Below, piece after piece: positions 7,387-16,312 of a stretch of DNA of 64,000 nt. The translations under genes and the position numbers were made by a program. Under the pieces are notes generated by a model. That model did not search any database. It saw nothing but the letters and a program-made list of their open reading frames with translations, and had not been told where the DNA came from. Every line of letters begins with the position of its first letter. Position 1 is the stretch's first letter. Source of the stretch: JBNPEO01 sp050490315 (lineage in GTDB: Bacteria > Actinomycetota > Actinomycetes > Actinomycetales > Micrococcaceae); the NCBI RefSeq assembly GCF_050490315.1, contig NZ_JBNPEO010000002.1, positions 430,090 to 494,089 on the forward strand, in the 5' to 3' direction.

Positions 7387-8841
7387 TTACTTAGTCGATT
7401 CCTGGATCTTGGCCCACTGACGCTCAACGTCTTCCATGCCACCGACGTTGAAGAACGCCTGCTCTGCAATGTGGTCAACGTCGCCGTCGCAGATAGCGGT
7501 GAAGCCCTCAATGGTGTCCTTGATGGAAACCGTGGAGCCTTCAACACCAGTGAACTGCTTAGCCGTGTAGGTGTTCTGCGAGAGGAACTGCTGGATACGA
7601 CGTGCGCGAGACACAACGATCTTGTCCTCTTCGGAGAGCTCGTCCACACCAAGGATCGCGATGATGTCCTGGAGTTCCTTGTTCTTCTGCAGGATCTGCT
7701 TAACACGGACAGCCGTGTTGTAGTGATCCTTACCGATGTACTGAGGGTCCAAGATACGCGAGGTTGAGGTCAGCGGATCAACGGCCGGGTACAGACCACG
7801 GGAAGCAATTTCACGGGACAGTTCCGTGGTTGCGTCCAAGTGGGCGAACGTGGTGGCCGGCGCCGGGTCAGTGTAGTCATCGGCAGGTACGTAGATGGCC
7901 TGCATCGAGGTGATTGAGTGACCCTTAGTGGACGTGATGCGCTCCTGGAGGAGACCCATCTCATCAGCCAAGTTGGGCTGGTAACCCACGGCGGAAGGCA
8001 TACGTCCCAGAAGGGTCGACACCTCAGAACCTGCCTGCGTGAAGCGGAAGATGTTGTCGATGAAGAGCAACACGTCCTGGTTCTGCACATCGCGGAAGTA
8101 CTCCGCCATGGTCAGAGCCGAAAGAGCTACACGCAAACGCGTTCCCGGCGGCTCATCCATCTGGCCGAATACAAGGGCGGTGTCCTTGAGAACGCCTGCC
8201 TCTTCCATTTCGACCCAGAGGTCGTTACCTTCACGGGTACGCTCGCCAACACCGGCGAATACCGAAGTACCGCCGAAGTTACGGGCAACACGGGTGATCA
8301 TTTCCTGGATCAGAACCGTTTTACCAACACCAGCACCACCGAAGAGACCGATCTTTCCACCCTTGATGTACGGGGTGAGGAGGTCGATCACCTTGATGCC
8401 GGTTTCCAGCATCTCGGTGGAGCCTTCCAGGCTCGCGAAGGCCGGGGCCTTGCGGTGGATGGGCCAGTAGTCAGAAGCGTTGATCTCAGACTCTTCGACG
8501 TCGAGCGGCTTGCCCAAAACGTTGAAGATGTGACCCTTCACGCCGTCGCCAACAGGCACGGAGATGGGGGCACCGGAGTCCACAACGGTGGTGCCGCGCA
8601 CCAAACCGTCAGTGGCCTGCAGGGAGATTGCACGAATGAGGTTGTCACCCAGGTGCTGGGAGGTCTCAAAGGTGATGGTCTTGGTCTCACCGTTGAGTGT
8701 GATCTCAGTGGTCAGTGCGTTGTAAATCGCGGGGATTGCGTCAGCCGGGAATTCGACGTCGACAACCGGGCCAATAACACGGGCGATACGACCGGTGGCG
8801 CCGGACGTGGCGGCTACGTGTTCGGTAGCTGTGGCAGTCAT
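7387..8841 (-). CDS. atpD: ATP synthase beta subunit
   Basis: 484 residues from ATG 8841. This is the catalytic F1 subunit. The P-loop GGAGVGKT is at about 168-175, then GERTREGNDLW, the Walker B segment DVLLFIDNIFRF, and GRMPSAVGYQPNLADEMG. It forms the alternating alpha3/beta3 ring. An in-frame GTG at 8850 is an alternative start; ATG was chosen for codon type, and the ribosome-binding site is weak for both (GAGTGAAGTGAGAG). Confidence 0.97.
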   Translation of the reverse strand: MTATATEHVAATSGATGRIARVIGPVVDVEFPADAIPAIYNALTTEITLNGETKTITFETSQHLGDNLIRAISLQATDGLVRGTTVVDSGAPISVPVGDGVKGHIFNVLGKPLDVEESEINASDYWPIHRKAPAFASLEGSTEMLETGIKVIDLLTPYIKGGKIGLFGGAGVGKTVLIQEMITRVARNFGGTSVFAGVGERTREGNDLWVEMEEAGVLKDTALVFGQMDEPPGTRLRVALSALTMAEYFRDVQNQDVLLFIDNIFRFTQAGSEVSTLLGRMPSAVGYQPNLADEMGLLQERITSTKGHSITSMQAIYVPADDYTDPAPATTFAHLDATTELSREIASRGLYPAVDPLTSTSRILDPQYIGKDHYNTAVRVKQILQKNKELQDIIAILGVDELSEEDKIVVSRARRIQQFLSQNTYTAKQFTGVEGSTVSIKDTIEGFTAICDGDVDHIAEQAFFNVGGMEDVERQWAKIQESTK

Positions 8842-8921
8842 CTCTCTCACTTCACTCAGTAGATGGCGTGGGGTTCGGTTTAGCTAATTGGTGCAGGCCT
8901 AGGGCCAGCGAAAACGTGAGG

Positions 8922-9812
8922 TCAGGACGCCAAAGCGTCGGCACCGGCCACGATCTCGGAAAGCTCCTGCGTAATTTCGGCCTGACGGGCCGTGTTGCGC
9001 AGACGCGTGTACTTCTTGATCAGATCGCTCGCATTGTCGCCAGCCGACTTCATGGCCCGCTGACGTGCAGCAAGCTCAGAGGCAGCAGCCTGCAGCATCG
9101 CAGCGAAGATACGAGATTCGATGTAGCGCGGCAGCAAAGCATCAAGTACCTGCTCCGTCTCCGGTTCGAATTCGTACAACGGCAACAGTTCCGTTTCCGG
9201 CACTGCTTCCTGCTCAACTACCTCTAGCGGCAAAAGACGAATGACTGTCGGTTCCTGCGTCACCATGGACTTAAAGCGCGTGTAAACCACGTGAATCTCA
9301 TCCACGCCACCGTCTTCAAAGTCGGTAGCGAAGGCTTCCAATAGGACCTTGCCGATCTCCTGAGCCGTAGCGAACTCCGGAGCATCCGTGTTACCAATCC
9401 ATACCTGCTTGTACGGGCGGTTACGGAAGTCGAAGTATGCCTGGGACTTGCGACCAACGAGGTACGTGGTGACTTCTTTGCCTTCGCTAGCGAGTAACTC
9501 ATTGAGGCCATCGGCCTGCTTGAGAACACCGGCGGAGTACGAACCTGCAAGGCCACGATCGGAGGTGAGCACCACAACGGCGGCCCGGCGGATTTGCTCC
9601 GGCTCGGTCGTCAGCGGGTGGTCAACTTCGGTCTGAGAAGCGACAGCAGAAACAGCGCGGGTAATAGCGTTTGCATACGGCAGGGATGCTGCCACACGGG
9701 CACGCGCCTTACCAATACGCGAGGTAGCGATCAGTTCCATCGCCTTGAAGATCTTGCGCATCGACGTTGTCGAGGCAATCTTCTGGCGGTAGACCCGAAT
9801 CTGGGCTCCCAT
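8922..9812 (-). CDS. atpG: ATP synthase gamma subunit
   Basis: 296 residues. This is the central rotor stalk. It starts MGAQIRVYRQKIASTTSMRKIFKAMELI and ends in a long helix ASDLIKKYTRLRNTARQAEITQELSEIVAGADAL, the two helices of the coiled coil inside the alpha/beta ring. A Rossmann-like middle (VVVLTSDRGLAGSY) lies between. Compared with E. coli there is an acidic insertion, VEQEAVPETELLPLYEFEPETE, at about 205-226. The AGGAAAGGAAA ribosome-binding site is clear. An unusual hairpin lies upstream in the atpA-atpG gap. Confidence 0.96.
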   Translation of the reverse strand: MGAQIRVYRQKIASTTSMRKIFKAMELIATSRIGKARARVAASLPYANAITRAVSAVASQTEVDHPLTTEPEQIRRAAVVVLTSDRGLAGSYSAGVLKQADGLNELLASEGKEVTTYLVGRKSQAYFDFRNRPYKQVWIGNTDAPEFATAQEIGKVLLEAFATDFEDGGVDEIHVVYTRFKSMVTQEPTVIRLLPLEVVEQEAVPETELLPLYEFEPETEQVLDALLPRYIESRIFAAMLQAAASELAARQRAMKSAGDNASDLIKKYTRLRNTARQAEITQELSEIVAGADALAS

Positions 9813-9840
9813 ACTTTTCCTTTCCTAAGATTTCACTGCC

Positions 9841-9874
9841 CGCTCCGGCCAGGGATTGCTCCCTGGCCGGAGCG
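9841..9874 (-). other. Strong hairpin in the atpA-atpG spacer
   Basis: A perfect 15-bp G+C-rich stem (9841-9855 with 9860-9874) with a 4-nt loop sits in the 72-nt gap between atpA and atpG. There is no U-tract on the minus strand, so it is unlikely to be a full terminator. An RNA processing or stabilising element that sets subunit ratios is an inference; alpha is needed at three copies and gamma at one. Confidence 0.7.
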
Positions 9875-9884
9875 TTGGGTGAAT

Positions 9885-11522
9885 CTAGCGCTTCTGCTTG
9901 ACGATCTGTTCCTGGTCAACGTCGCCATCCGAAAGCGCGTCGTGCGCCTCGTGGCCAGCACCAACCAGGTGGTTGTCGCCTTCGCCGAAGAAGCCCTTCT
10001 TGAAGTCCACAACTGCGGTCTTCAAGGCTTCTACGGTGTCATCTTCGAGCTTGTTGGTCTGAGCCAAAGTGGTCAGAATCGACGAGCTGTGCTTCAGGTG
10101 CTCCAAGAACTCAGCCTCGAAACGTCCAATGTCCTCAACCGGAACATCATCCAAGTAGCCGTTGGTGCCGGCCCAAATGGAGACAACCTGGTCTTCGACC
10201 GGGAACGGTGAGTACTGGCCCTGCTTGAGCAGCTCCATCAAACGTGCACCACGGGTCAGCTGCTGGCGAGATGCCGCATCCAAGTCCGAGGCGAACATTG
10301 CGAAGGCCTGCATGTCGCGGTACTGAGCCAAGTCAAGCTTCAACGTACCGGAGACCTTCTTCATGGACTTCACCTGAGCAGAACCACCCACGCGAGACAC
10401 CGAGACACCAACGTCAACAGCGGGGCGCTGGTTGGCGTTGAAGAGGTCCGACTGCAAGAAGATCTGGCCATCAGTGATGGAAATAACGTTGGTCGGAATG
10501 TAAGCCGAGACGTCATTTGCCTTGGTTTCGATGATCGGCAACCCGGTCATCGAACCTGCACCGAGTGCGTCCGAAAGCTTTGCACAACGCTCAAGCAAGC
10601 GAGAGTGCAAGTAGAAGACGTCACCGGGGTAGGCTTCGCGTCCCGGCGGACGGCGCAGCAACAACGACACTGCACGGTAAGCCTCGGCCTGCTTGGAGAG
10701 GTCATCGAAGATGATCAGAACGTGCTTGCCACCGTACATCCAGTGCTGGCCAATAGCCGAGCCTGCATAAGGAGCCAAGTACTTGAAGCCAGCCGGGTCA
10801 GATGCCGGGGAGGCAACGATGGTGGTGTATTCAAGTGCACCGTTATCCTCGAGCGTCTGACGAACAGCCGCAATCGTGGATGCCTTCTGGCCAATTGCCA
10901 CGTAGATGCAACGCACCTGCTTGGTGGTGTCACCCGACGCCCAGTTAGCCTTCTGGTTGATGATGGTGTCCACCGCGATAGCGGTCTTACCGGTCTGGCG
11001 GTCACCAATGATCAGCTGACGCTGGCCACGGCCGATCGGAATCATGGCGTCAATTGCCTTGAGACCGGTCTGCATCGGTTCGTGAACCGATTTACGCTCG
11101 GTAACACCCGGAGCCTGAAGCTCAAGTGCACGAGTGGTTTCAGCCTTGATCTCGCCAAGGTCATCGATGGGCTGACCCAAGGGGTCAACTACGCGGCCCA
11201 AGAATGCGTCGCCTACAGGGACAGAGAGAATCTGTCCCGTGCGGTGCACTTCCTGGCCCTCTTCAATGCCGGTGAAGTCACCGAGTACAATGACACCAAT
11301 TTCGCGTACGTCGAGGTTCTGGGCCAAGCCCAAAGTTCCATCTTCGAAGCGAAGCAGCTCGTTCGCCATGACCGAGGGAAGACCCTCAACACGGGCGATG
11401 CCGTCACTGGCGGCGGTTACGCGGCCAACCTCTACGCGTTCCGCGTTACCGGGTTCGTAGGACGCCGCGAACTCGTTCAACGCATTACGGACGTCGTCGG
11501 CGTTGATGGTCAATTCGGCCAT
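9885..11522 (-). CDS. atpA: ATP synthase alpha subunit
   Basis: 545 residues from ATG 11522 (MAELTINADDVRNALNEF). This is the regulatory, non-catalytic F1 nucleotide-binding subunit. The P-loop GDRQTGKT is at 173-180, then VYVAIGQKASTIA, YPGDVFYLHSRLLERCAKL and the family signature GSMTGLPIIETKANDVSAYIP. A C-terminal tail of about 35 residues (FFGEGDNHLVGAGHEAHDALSDGDVDQEQ) extends past the core, as seen in actinobacterial alpha subunits. The frame stays open to 11636, but the start is fixed by homology and AGGAGAGCAGGGA upstream. Confidence 0.97.
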   Translation of the reverse strand: MAELTINADDVRNALNEFAASYEPGNAERVEVGRVTAASDGIARVEGLPSVMANELLRFEDGTLGLAQNLDVREIGVIVLGDFTGIEEGQEVHRTGQILSVPVGDAFLGRVVDPLGQPIDDLGEIKAETTRALELQAPGVTERKSVHEPMQTGLKAIDAMIPIGRGQRQLIIGDRQTGKTAIAVDTIINQKANWASGDTTKQVRCIYVAIGQKASTIAAVRQTLEDNGALEYTTIVASPASDPAGFKYLAPYAGSAIGQHWMYGGKHVLIIFDDLSKQAEAYRAVSLLLRRPPGREAYPGDVFYLHSRLLERCAKLSDALGAGSMTGLPIIETKANDVSAYIPTNVISITDGQIFLQSDLFNANQRPAVDVGVSVSRVGGSAQVKSMKKVSGTLKLDLAQYRDMQAFAMFASDLDAASRQQLTRGARLMELLKQGQYSPFPVEDQVVSIWAGTNGYLDDVPVEDIGRFEAEFLEHLKHSSSILTTLAQTNKLEDDTVEALKTAVVDFKKGFFGEGDNHLVGAGHEAHDALSDGDVDQEQIVKQKR

Positions 11523-11604
11523 CTGCAGTCCCTGCTCTCCTGTTTCGTGATCATCGCTGTTCACGATGACCGGTTTTCTATGAGTTAAGTTGTGCTTCCC
11601 TGGA

Positions 11605-12432
11605 CTAGCCAGCGAGTTGACGGCGGAGGTTGCCAAGCTTGGTGAGAACCGAAGCGTCTACGACTTCGTCCCCAACCTTGACTCGAATTCCGCCAATCAG
11701 TGTGGGGTCAACGGTGGTGTTGACCTTGAGCTCTCGCCCATACATGGCATTCAGCCCGTCTTGAAGCCGCCGCGACTGCTCATCCGTCAGAGGACGGGTG
11801 ACACTAACGGAGGCAATCCAGCGCTCCTGGCGATTGGCAGCAAGCTCAGCAAAACGCTGCACCAAACGCGTGGGCTTGACACCCCGGGGGGCGGTCACTG
11901 CCTGGTTGATCAAGAGCTGTGCTTCCTCGCTGGCACCCGGAACAAGCTTGAGGGCCAGTGCAGACTTAGCTTGCGCCAATGCCTGCGGTTCCACGAGGGC
12001 GCGCTGCAACTCATGGCTTGAGTCGACTGCTTGGTTGAAGGAGAAAAGATCATTCTCTAACCCTTCCAGTCCGTTCAAACCACCAGTGGATGCTGCTGAC
12101 TTGTTCTCCGCGATGGCAATAGCCACCGTGGCGGCAAGCGTTTCGAGTGCATCGCCGATATCACGGGTGTTTGCCCAACGTGAGCTGGCCAAACCTGACG
12201 TGATGTCCGCTGCGTCGTCGGAAACTTTTCCAACGAACAGCTGCCTGACAAGAGCAGACTTTTCCGCTCCCGTACGGGAAGGATCAGTCAGGGCGCGACG
12301 TAGGCTAGCGGAGCTGTCCACGGTCCCCAGGATGCCGAAGAGGTCCTTTGCCAACTGCAGCGAGGCGGTAGGAAGCTTAGCTTCCAAAGCTGCCTGAGCT
12401 GCTGCCAGCGATTCGCTCGATACACCTGCCAT
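11605..12432 (-). CDS. atpH: ATP synthase delta subunit
   Basis: 275 residues, longer than the ~177 of E. coli delta but normal for high-G+C Gram-positives. The N-terminal part (ESLAAAQAALEAKLPTASL, KDLFGILGTVDSSASLRRALTDPSR) is the helical domain that caps F1. The C-terminal part has VSVTRPLTDEQSRRLQDGL and DPTLIGGIRVKVGDEVVDAS, the OSCP/delta signature. It forms the peripheral stalk with the b subunit. ATG overlaps the atpF stop by one base (TAATG). Confidence 0.95.
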   Translation of the reverse strand: MAGVSSESLAAAQAALEAKLPTASLQLAKDLFGILGTVDSSASLRRALTDPSRTGAEKSALVRQLFVGKVSDDAADITSGLASSRWANTRDIGDALETLAATVAIAIAENKSAASTGGLNGLEGLENDLFSFNQAVDSSHELQRALVEPQALAQAKSALALKLVPGASEEAQLLINQAVTAPRGVKPTRLVQRFAELAANRQERWIASVSVTRPLTDEQSRRLQDGLNAMYGRELKVNTTVDPTLIGGIRVKVGDEVVDASVLTKLGNLRRQLAG

Positions 12433-12989
12433 TACTTAGCTGCACCTGCGCTCTGGTTCTCCAAGTCGGAGAGGAAACGGTCCACAACGCGAGCTGAACG
12501 CTCGTCATCGTTGAGCGATTCGCCAACGATTCGGCCTGCCAGCGTGGTGGCCAGTGTGCCTACCTCGGAACGGAGTGAGACAACAGCTGCCTGGCGCTCT
12601 GCTTCGATCTGGGTGTGAGCCTGCTCGGTCATACGAGCGGACTCGGCTGCTGCCTTTTCCTTGAGATCCGCGAGGATCTGGGCACCTTCTGCACGCGCTT
12701 CCTCACGGATGCGGTTAGCTTCGGTGCGGGCGTCGGTGAGCTGCTGCTTGTACTCTTCGAGTGCTGCAGAGGCTTCTGCCTGGGCTTTTTCAGCCTTGGC
12801 GATGCCGCCTTCGATTGCCTCGGCACGCTCAGCAAACGTCTTCTCGAACATCGGGACAACGTACTTGACCACGATGAACATCAGGACTGCAAAGCCCACC
12901 AGCACAACAAAGATTTCCCAAATATTGGGAACTAGAGGATTGGCCGCGGCCTCACCTTTAGCGGCGGCTGAGATGATCAGCTGATTCAT
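12432..12989 (-). CDS. atpF: ATP synthase b subunit
   Basis: 185 residues. A single TM helix at about 24-46 (IFVVLVGFAVLMFIVVKYVV) is followed by a long charged helix rich in Ala, Glu and Arg (AEKAQAEASAALEEYKQQL) that dimerises as the peripheral stalk and reaches delta. Only one b-type gene is present, so a b2 homodimer is expected. The ribosome-binding site AAAGGACGGG is upstream. Confidence 0.95.
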   Translation of the reverse strand: MNQLIISAAAKGEAAANPLVPNIWEIFVVLVGFAVLMFIVVKYVVPMFEKTFAERAEAIEGGIAKAEKAQAEASAALEEYKQQLTDARTEANRIREEARAEGAQILADLKEKAAAESARMTEQAHTQIEAERQAAVVSLRSEVGTLATTLAGRIVGESLNDDERSARVVDRFLSDLENQSAGAAK

Positions 12990-13042
12990 ATTTCACCCGT
13001 CCTTTTCTCTCGGTTTTGGATATTCGCTGTTGTTCTCTGGGT

Positions 13043-13261
13043 TTACTTGAGAACGAAAGCGAACACGAGGCCGAGGATGGCCAATGCTTCGGTCAATGCA
13101 AGACCGAGGAATGCGATCGGCTGAAGAACGCGCTGTGCTTCAGGCTGACGTGCAACACCGTTGATGTAGGCAGCGAACACGAGACCCACACCGATACCAC
13201 CGCCGATAGCCGACAGGCCGTAGCCGATGAGGTTGAGGGAGCCGTTGATGGAGCCGTCCAT
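13043..13261 (-). CDS. atpE: ATP synthase c subunit
   Basis: 72 residues from ATG 13261, with AAAGGA 8 nt upstream. There are two TM helices (about 9-32 and 50-70) joined by the polar loop NGVARQPE. Glu58 in FLGLALTEALAILG is the ion-binding carboxylate. The Na+-coordinating residues of sodium-type rings are not evident, so a proton ring is expected. The 5' side spacer (13262-13342) holds two small stem-loops (13279-13295 and 13315-13328), common before highly translated atpE. Confidence 0.95.
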   Translation of the reverse strand: MDGSINGSLNLIGYGLSAIGGGIGVGLVFAAYINGVARQPEAQRVLQPIAFLGLALTEALAILGLVFAFVLK

Positions 13262-13342
13262 TGTTTTTCCTTTCAAGATGCCGCTCTTTGCGGCAGGTTG
13301 TTTGGGTTGCTTTATCCCCGCGAGGGGAATTCTTTTTTAGCC

Positions 13343-14143
13343 TTAGTGGCTGTCGGCGTGAAGTGCGCCTTCGATGTAGATCGCGGTCAGCAGGGTGAAT
13401 ACGTAGGCCTGCAGAGCCATGATCAGTGCTTCGAGCATGTACATAGCTACGGCACCAACCAGAACCAGTACCGAGGTGCCCTTGAGCCAGATGTTTTCCT
13501 GCATCACCAAGAACTCAATACCTGAGCCGGCGATCATAACGATCAAGTGGCCGGCAAGCATGGTTGCGAACAAACGCAAGGAGTGAGTGATGGGGCGAAC
13601 AACAAAGTTGGAGATGATTTCAATCGGGACCACGAGCGGCAAGATGTACATCGGCACGCCGGAAGGAACCGTGGCGAGTTTGAAGTACTTCAAGCCGTTC
13701 TTCTTGATACCAATGCCAATCCAGGTCACGTACACGATGGCCGCAAGGACATACGCGCCGCCAACGTGGGAGAAGCTCGGCAACTGGATTACGGGGATTG
13801 CACCGTAAATGTTGTTGACCAAGATAAAGAAGAAGAGGCTAAAGAGCAGCGGGACGTACTTGATGAAGTCCTTGCCACCGATGATGTCCTTGGCAATGCC
13901 GTTGCGTACGAAGCCGTAAGCAGCCTCGCCTGCAAACTGGAGCTTGCCGGGGACAAGCTGGCCCTTCCGTGCTGCGAGCAGGAAGAACGTGGCGATAATT
14001 ACGACCGAGAGAATTACCAGCAGCATCTGCTTGGAGAATCCGTCTGCGGCGCCCCACGGCAAGATTGCCGGAAGGTGCATTTCTTCAATTCCGGGAGGTG
14101 TGAAGTCCCCTGAATCCTGGGCCGGGAGCGCAAGCGCGATCAA
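13343..14143 (-). CDS. atpB: ATP synthase a subunit (TTG start)
   Basis: 266 residues. This is the membrane stator that forms the proton half-channels. There are TM segments throughout; the essential Arg190 is in THSLRLFATMLAGH, and EFLVMQENIW and IMALQAYVFTLLTAIYI complete the family pattern. The start is TTG at 14143: AGAGGA lies about 6 nt upstream, and the next in-frame ATG (EEMHLP) would cut the N-terminus. A TTG start may hold back translation of the first Fo core gene. Confidence 0.94.
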   Translation of the reverse strand: MIALALPAQDSGDFTPPGIEEMHLPAILPWGAADGFSKQMLLVILSVVIIATFFLLAARKGQLVPGKLQFAGEAAYGFVRNGIAKDIIGGKDFIKYVPLLFSLFFFILVNNIYGAIPVIQLPSFSHVGGAYVLAAIVYVTWIGIGIKKNGLKYFKLATVPSGVPMYILPLVVPIEIISNFVVRPITHSLRLFATMLAGHLIVMIAGSGIEFLVMQENIWLKGTSVLVLVGAVAMYMLEALIMALQAYVFTLLTAIYIEGALHADSH

Positions 14144-14224
14144 CGCGTTTCCTCTCTGCAGTGTCCATCATTGGGCGTTGGTAGGGAGTACTCGACGAGA
14201 TGCGCCGTGTCCCCCCGTGTGAAA

Positions 14225-14539
14225 TTATTTGGCATTTCCGTGTCCATCCTCAGCGCCGTCATGTGACGGTGTTTTGGCTGGTTTGATTCCTGCGACCGCC
14301 CCACCGGCACGAGTCAAGCCGTGCATGTGAGAAAGGTAGAAACCTCCGAGTGCTCCAAGCAGAGCGCCTGCGAGCACCATCCAGCGAGTTCCAGACAGAT
14401 GATCCAGACCCCAGCCTACCAAACTCCAGACGAGGATTCCGCCGGTGATGTAACTAAACACCGCAATTCCAGCGTTGTATCCACCGTCGCCTGAACCATT
14501 GATCTCGGCCGACTCTGAGTCTGCATTATTAGTGGCCAT
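14225..14539 (-). CDS. AtpZ/AtpI-like small membrane protein
   Basis: 104 residues. An acidic N-terminus (ATNNADSESAEINGSGDGG) is followed by two TM helices (about 27-45 and 53-70) with GWGLDHLSGTRWMVLAGALLGALGGFYL, the pattern of the putative F0F1-ATPase subunit family (AtpZ-like), and a polar C-terminal tail. AtpI/AtpZ proteins help c-ring assembly or Mg2+ supply. GGAGGAGACGCAG precedes ATG 14539, which overlaps the upstream gene by 11 nt. The assignment rests on size, topology and position. Confidence 0.8.
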   Translation of the reverse strand: MATNNADSESAEINGSGDGGYNAGIAVFSYITGGILVWSLVGWGLDHLSGTRWMVLAGALLGALGGFYLSHMHGLTRAGGAVAGIKPAKTPSHDGAEDGHGNAK

Positions 14540-15023
14540 TCTGCGTCTCCTCCACCGGGTCAGCATAGATCTGCAGTCGCGCTCGGCTAAAGCCAAAGAT
14601 TTCAGCAACTTGCCAAACAACAACTGCTACCACGGCGCCAGCAATGAACCAGGCGGACTCAATCCAGACGGGTGAGCCCACGAGCCACAGCGCCACGGCG
14701 AAGAACACAACTTTGATGAAGTACACGGCAACAAACGTTCCCATGGCACCAGAGGGATTATTGCGGCCCACAAAGTGACCAATCAGCAAGGAAATTCCGA
14801 AGAACACCATTACTAGTAGCCCCGAGAACCCCACGGAGAGGACTCGGTTACCAGCAGTGGAGCTTGGGCCGATGAAAAGGGCGAGGGCCGCCGTCGTCAA
14901 GATTGCCGCAGCCGTGACAAGCGAGCTAAGCCGAAGCAACTTTAGCCAGAGTGAGGAAGTGGGACCAGACGCGACAAGAGACGGTTGCCCGGAGGCCCGT
15001 CCTGGTGCGGCGTTGGAGGTCAT
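14529..15023 (-). CDS. ATP synthase I-like four-helix membrane protein
   Basis: 164 residues. A polar N-terminus of about 25 residues precedes four hydrophobic segments (LSSLVTAAAILTTAALALFI; VGFSGLLVMVFFGISLLIG; GTFVAVYFIKVVFFAVAL; SAWFIAGAVVAVVVWQVAEIFG). A charged C-terminus (SRARLQIYADPVEETQNGH) follows. This is the place and topology of AtpI in actinobacterial atp operons. It is the first gene of the operon, just after an extended -10 box. Confidence 0.8.
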   Translation of the reverse strand: MTSNAAPGRASGQPSLVASGPTSSLWLKLLRLSSLVTAAAILTTAALALFIGPSSTAGNRVLSVGFSGLLVMVFFGISLLIGHFVGRNNPSGAMGTFVAVYFIKVVFFAVALWLVGSPVWIESAWFIAGAVVAVVVWQVAEIFGFSRARLQIYADPVEETQNGH

Positions 15024-15056
15024 GTAGTCCCAATCCTCAGGTCCGCCCGCTCTGAA

Positions 15057-15065
15057 ATTATCCCA
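15057..15065 (-). promoter_or_regulatory. Candidate promoter of the atp operon (extended -10)
   Basis: On the minus strand TGGGATAAT (GATAAT at 15057-15062, TG at 15064-15065) forms an extended -10 element 34 nt before the first operon ATG. No good -35 lies 17 nt upstream, which extended -10 promoters can do without. A 7-bp dyad at 15122-15142 in the same spacer may end wecA transcription. Confidence 0.45.
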
Positions 15066-15181
15066 CCTAAAGACTGTCAGACGACGGTCTGGGCGGTGAC
15101 AAGGAGGGGCTGGGTGCGGTGAGTGGCGCTCTTCACGCCACTAGTGAATTCTACACGAGATAGAACTATGCCGCTGACCGG

Positions 15182-16312
15182 CTAGGAGCCGCTGAGAGTT
15201 TCGTCCTCGCTCTCCCCCGCATGACGGGAGAGATACGGCCAGGCAGTAACAAGGCCCAACACCAGCACTAGGAGAATGTTGGCGACAAGAACAATCTGCC
15301 ACGGGAACACCGCAAAAGCTGCGCCGCCGAATGCCAAGATTGCTGTCCAGCCATACATCATCACAACGGCAGTACGGTGCGAGTGCCCTAGGTCCAAAAG
15401 CTTGTGATGTAAATGGCCGCGATCGGCTGACCAAGGCGACTGGCCGCGCGCTGTCCGCCGGACCACTGCCGAGAGCAGGTCCAAGAACGGAACAAAAAGA
15501 ACAGTAAATGGCAACAAGATCGGGATGATGGTGGGGATACCGTTGGCCCGGTCATACAGGCCTGAGCCGATTTGGCCCGTCGCCACAATACCTGCCGACG
15601 CCATCAGCAAACCGATCAGCATGGCACCGGAGTCGCCCATAAAGATCTTGGCCGGGTACCAATTGTGCGGAAGGAATCCCAAACAACTGCCAATGATCAC
15701 GGCAGTCAGCAAGGTGGCCAGATCGGAACGGTCTAGAAGAACAGCACTGCGGTGTACCCAGTAAGCAGTGAGAAAGAATGCGACACCGCCAATGATGGCA
15801 ACTCCTGCCGCAAGCCCGTCCAGACCATCGATGAAGTTAAACGCATTCATGGTGGTCACGATCAGAAGGACAGTCAGCACAATTTTCAGTACTTCAGACT
15901 GAATCTGCACTGGCCCACCAAAAAACGGAATGATGGACATCTTGACGCCCCAAACCGCAACAACCCAAGCACCAGCGGCCTGGCCGATGAGTTTGATCCA
16001 CCAGCGGAGATCTAATAAATCATCCGCCATACCCACGAGGACAATAACGCCGGCACCGGCCAGCACTCCCCAGGGAGCGTCATTGTGGCGGAAGATGTCT
16101 TTCACAAAAAAGGATTGGCTCGCCACCACTAGTGCCACCCAGCAGCCAAGGAATATTCCTAAGCCGCCAAGCCGAGACACTGGTTTGGAATGCTGATCAC
16201 GGACACGAATCGGAGCGAAAAGTCGAAAACGATTCCCGGCCAAGCGCGCCACCCACGTCGCCAAGTAAGACACCACGGCAGCGGTCAGGACCATCAACGA
16301 ATACATGATCAT
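15182..16312 (-). CDS. wecA: Undecaprenyl-phosphate N-acetylglucosaminyl-1-phosphate transferase (WecA/TagO-like)
   Basis: 376 residues, polytopic with about 11 TM helices, MraY/WecA superfamily. Catalytic signatures: ADDLLDLRWW at 96-105 (Mg-binding Asp pair), NAFNFIDGLDGLAAG from 156, GDSGAM, and the sugar-binding loop DRGHLHHKLLDLGHS. It transfers a GlcNAc-1-phosphate-type sugar from UDP to undecaprenyl phosphate, the first step of wall teichoic, teichuronic or arabinogalactan-type polymers. The downstream neighbour on the same strand is the atp operon; upstream lies a 298-nt gap and two glycosyltransferase genes that could use its product. Confidence 0.92.
   Translation of the reverse strand: MIMYSLMVLTAAVVSYLATWVARLAGNRFRLFAPIRVRDQHSKPVSRLGGLGIFLGCWVALVVASQSFFVKDIFRHNDAPWGVLAGAGVIVLVGMADDLLDLRWWIKLIGQAAGAWVVAVWGVKMSIIPFFGGPVQIQSEVLKIVLTVLLIVTTMNAFNFIDGLDGLAAGVAIIGGVAFFLTAYWVHRSAVLLDRSDLATLLTAVIIGSCLGFLPHNWYPAKIFMGDSGAMLIGLLMASAGIVATGQIGSGLYDRANGIPTIIPILLPFTVLFVPFLDLLSAVVRRTARGQSPWSADRGHLHHKLLDLGHSHRTAVVMMYGWTAILAFGGAAFAVFPWQIVLVANILLVLVLGLVTAWPYLSRHAGESEDETLSGS

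Noticed and set aside
7918..8862. Long plus-strand frame opposite atpD, with similar ones opposite atpA (10605-11588), thrC (24742-25608) and kgd (45917-46912)
   Set aside because: Each lies wholly antisense to a well-identified conserved gene, has no recognisable domain, and reflects codon bias in G+C-rich genes.
15122..15142. AGTGGCG/CGCCACT dyad as an operator of the atp operon
   Set aside because: It is short, lies 60 nt upstream of the -10 box and is more simply the end of the wecA transcript.
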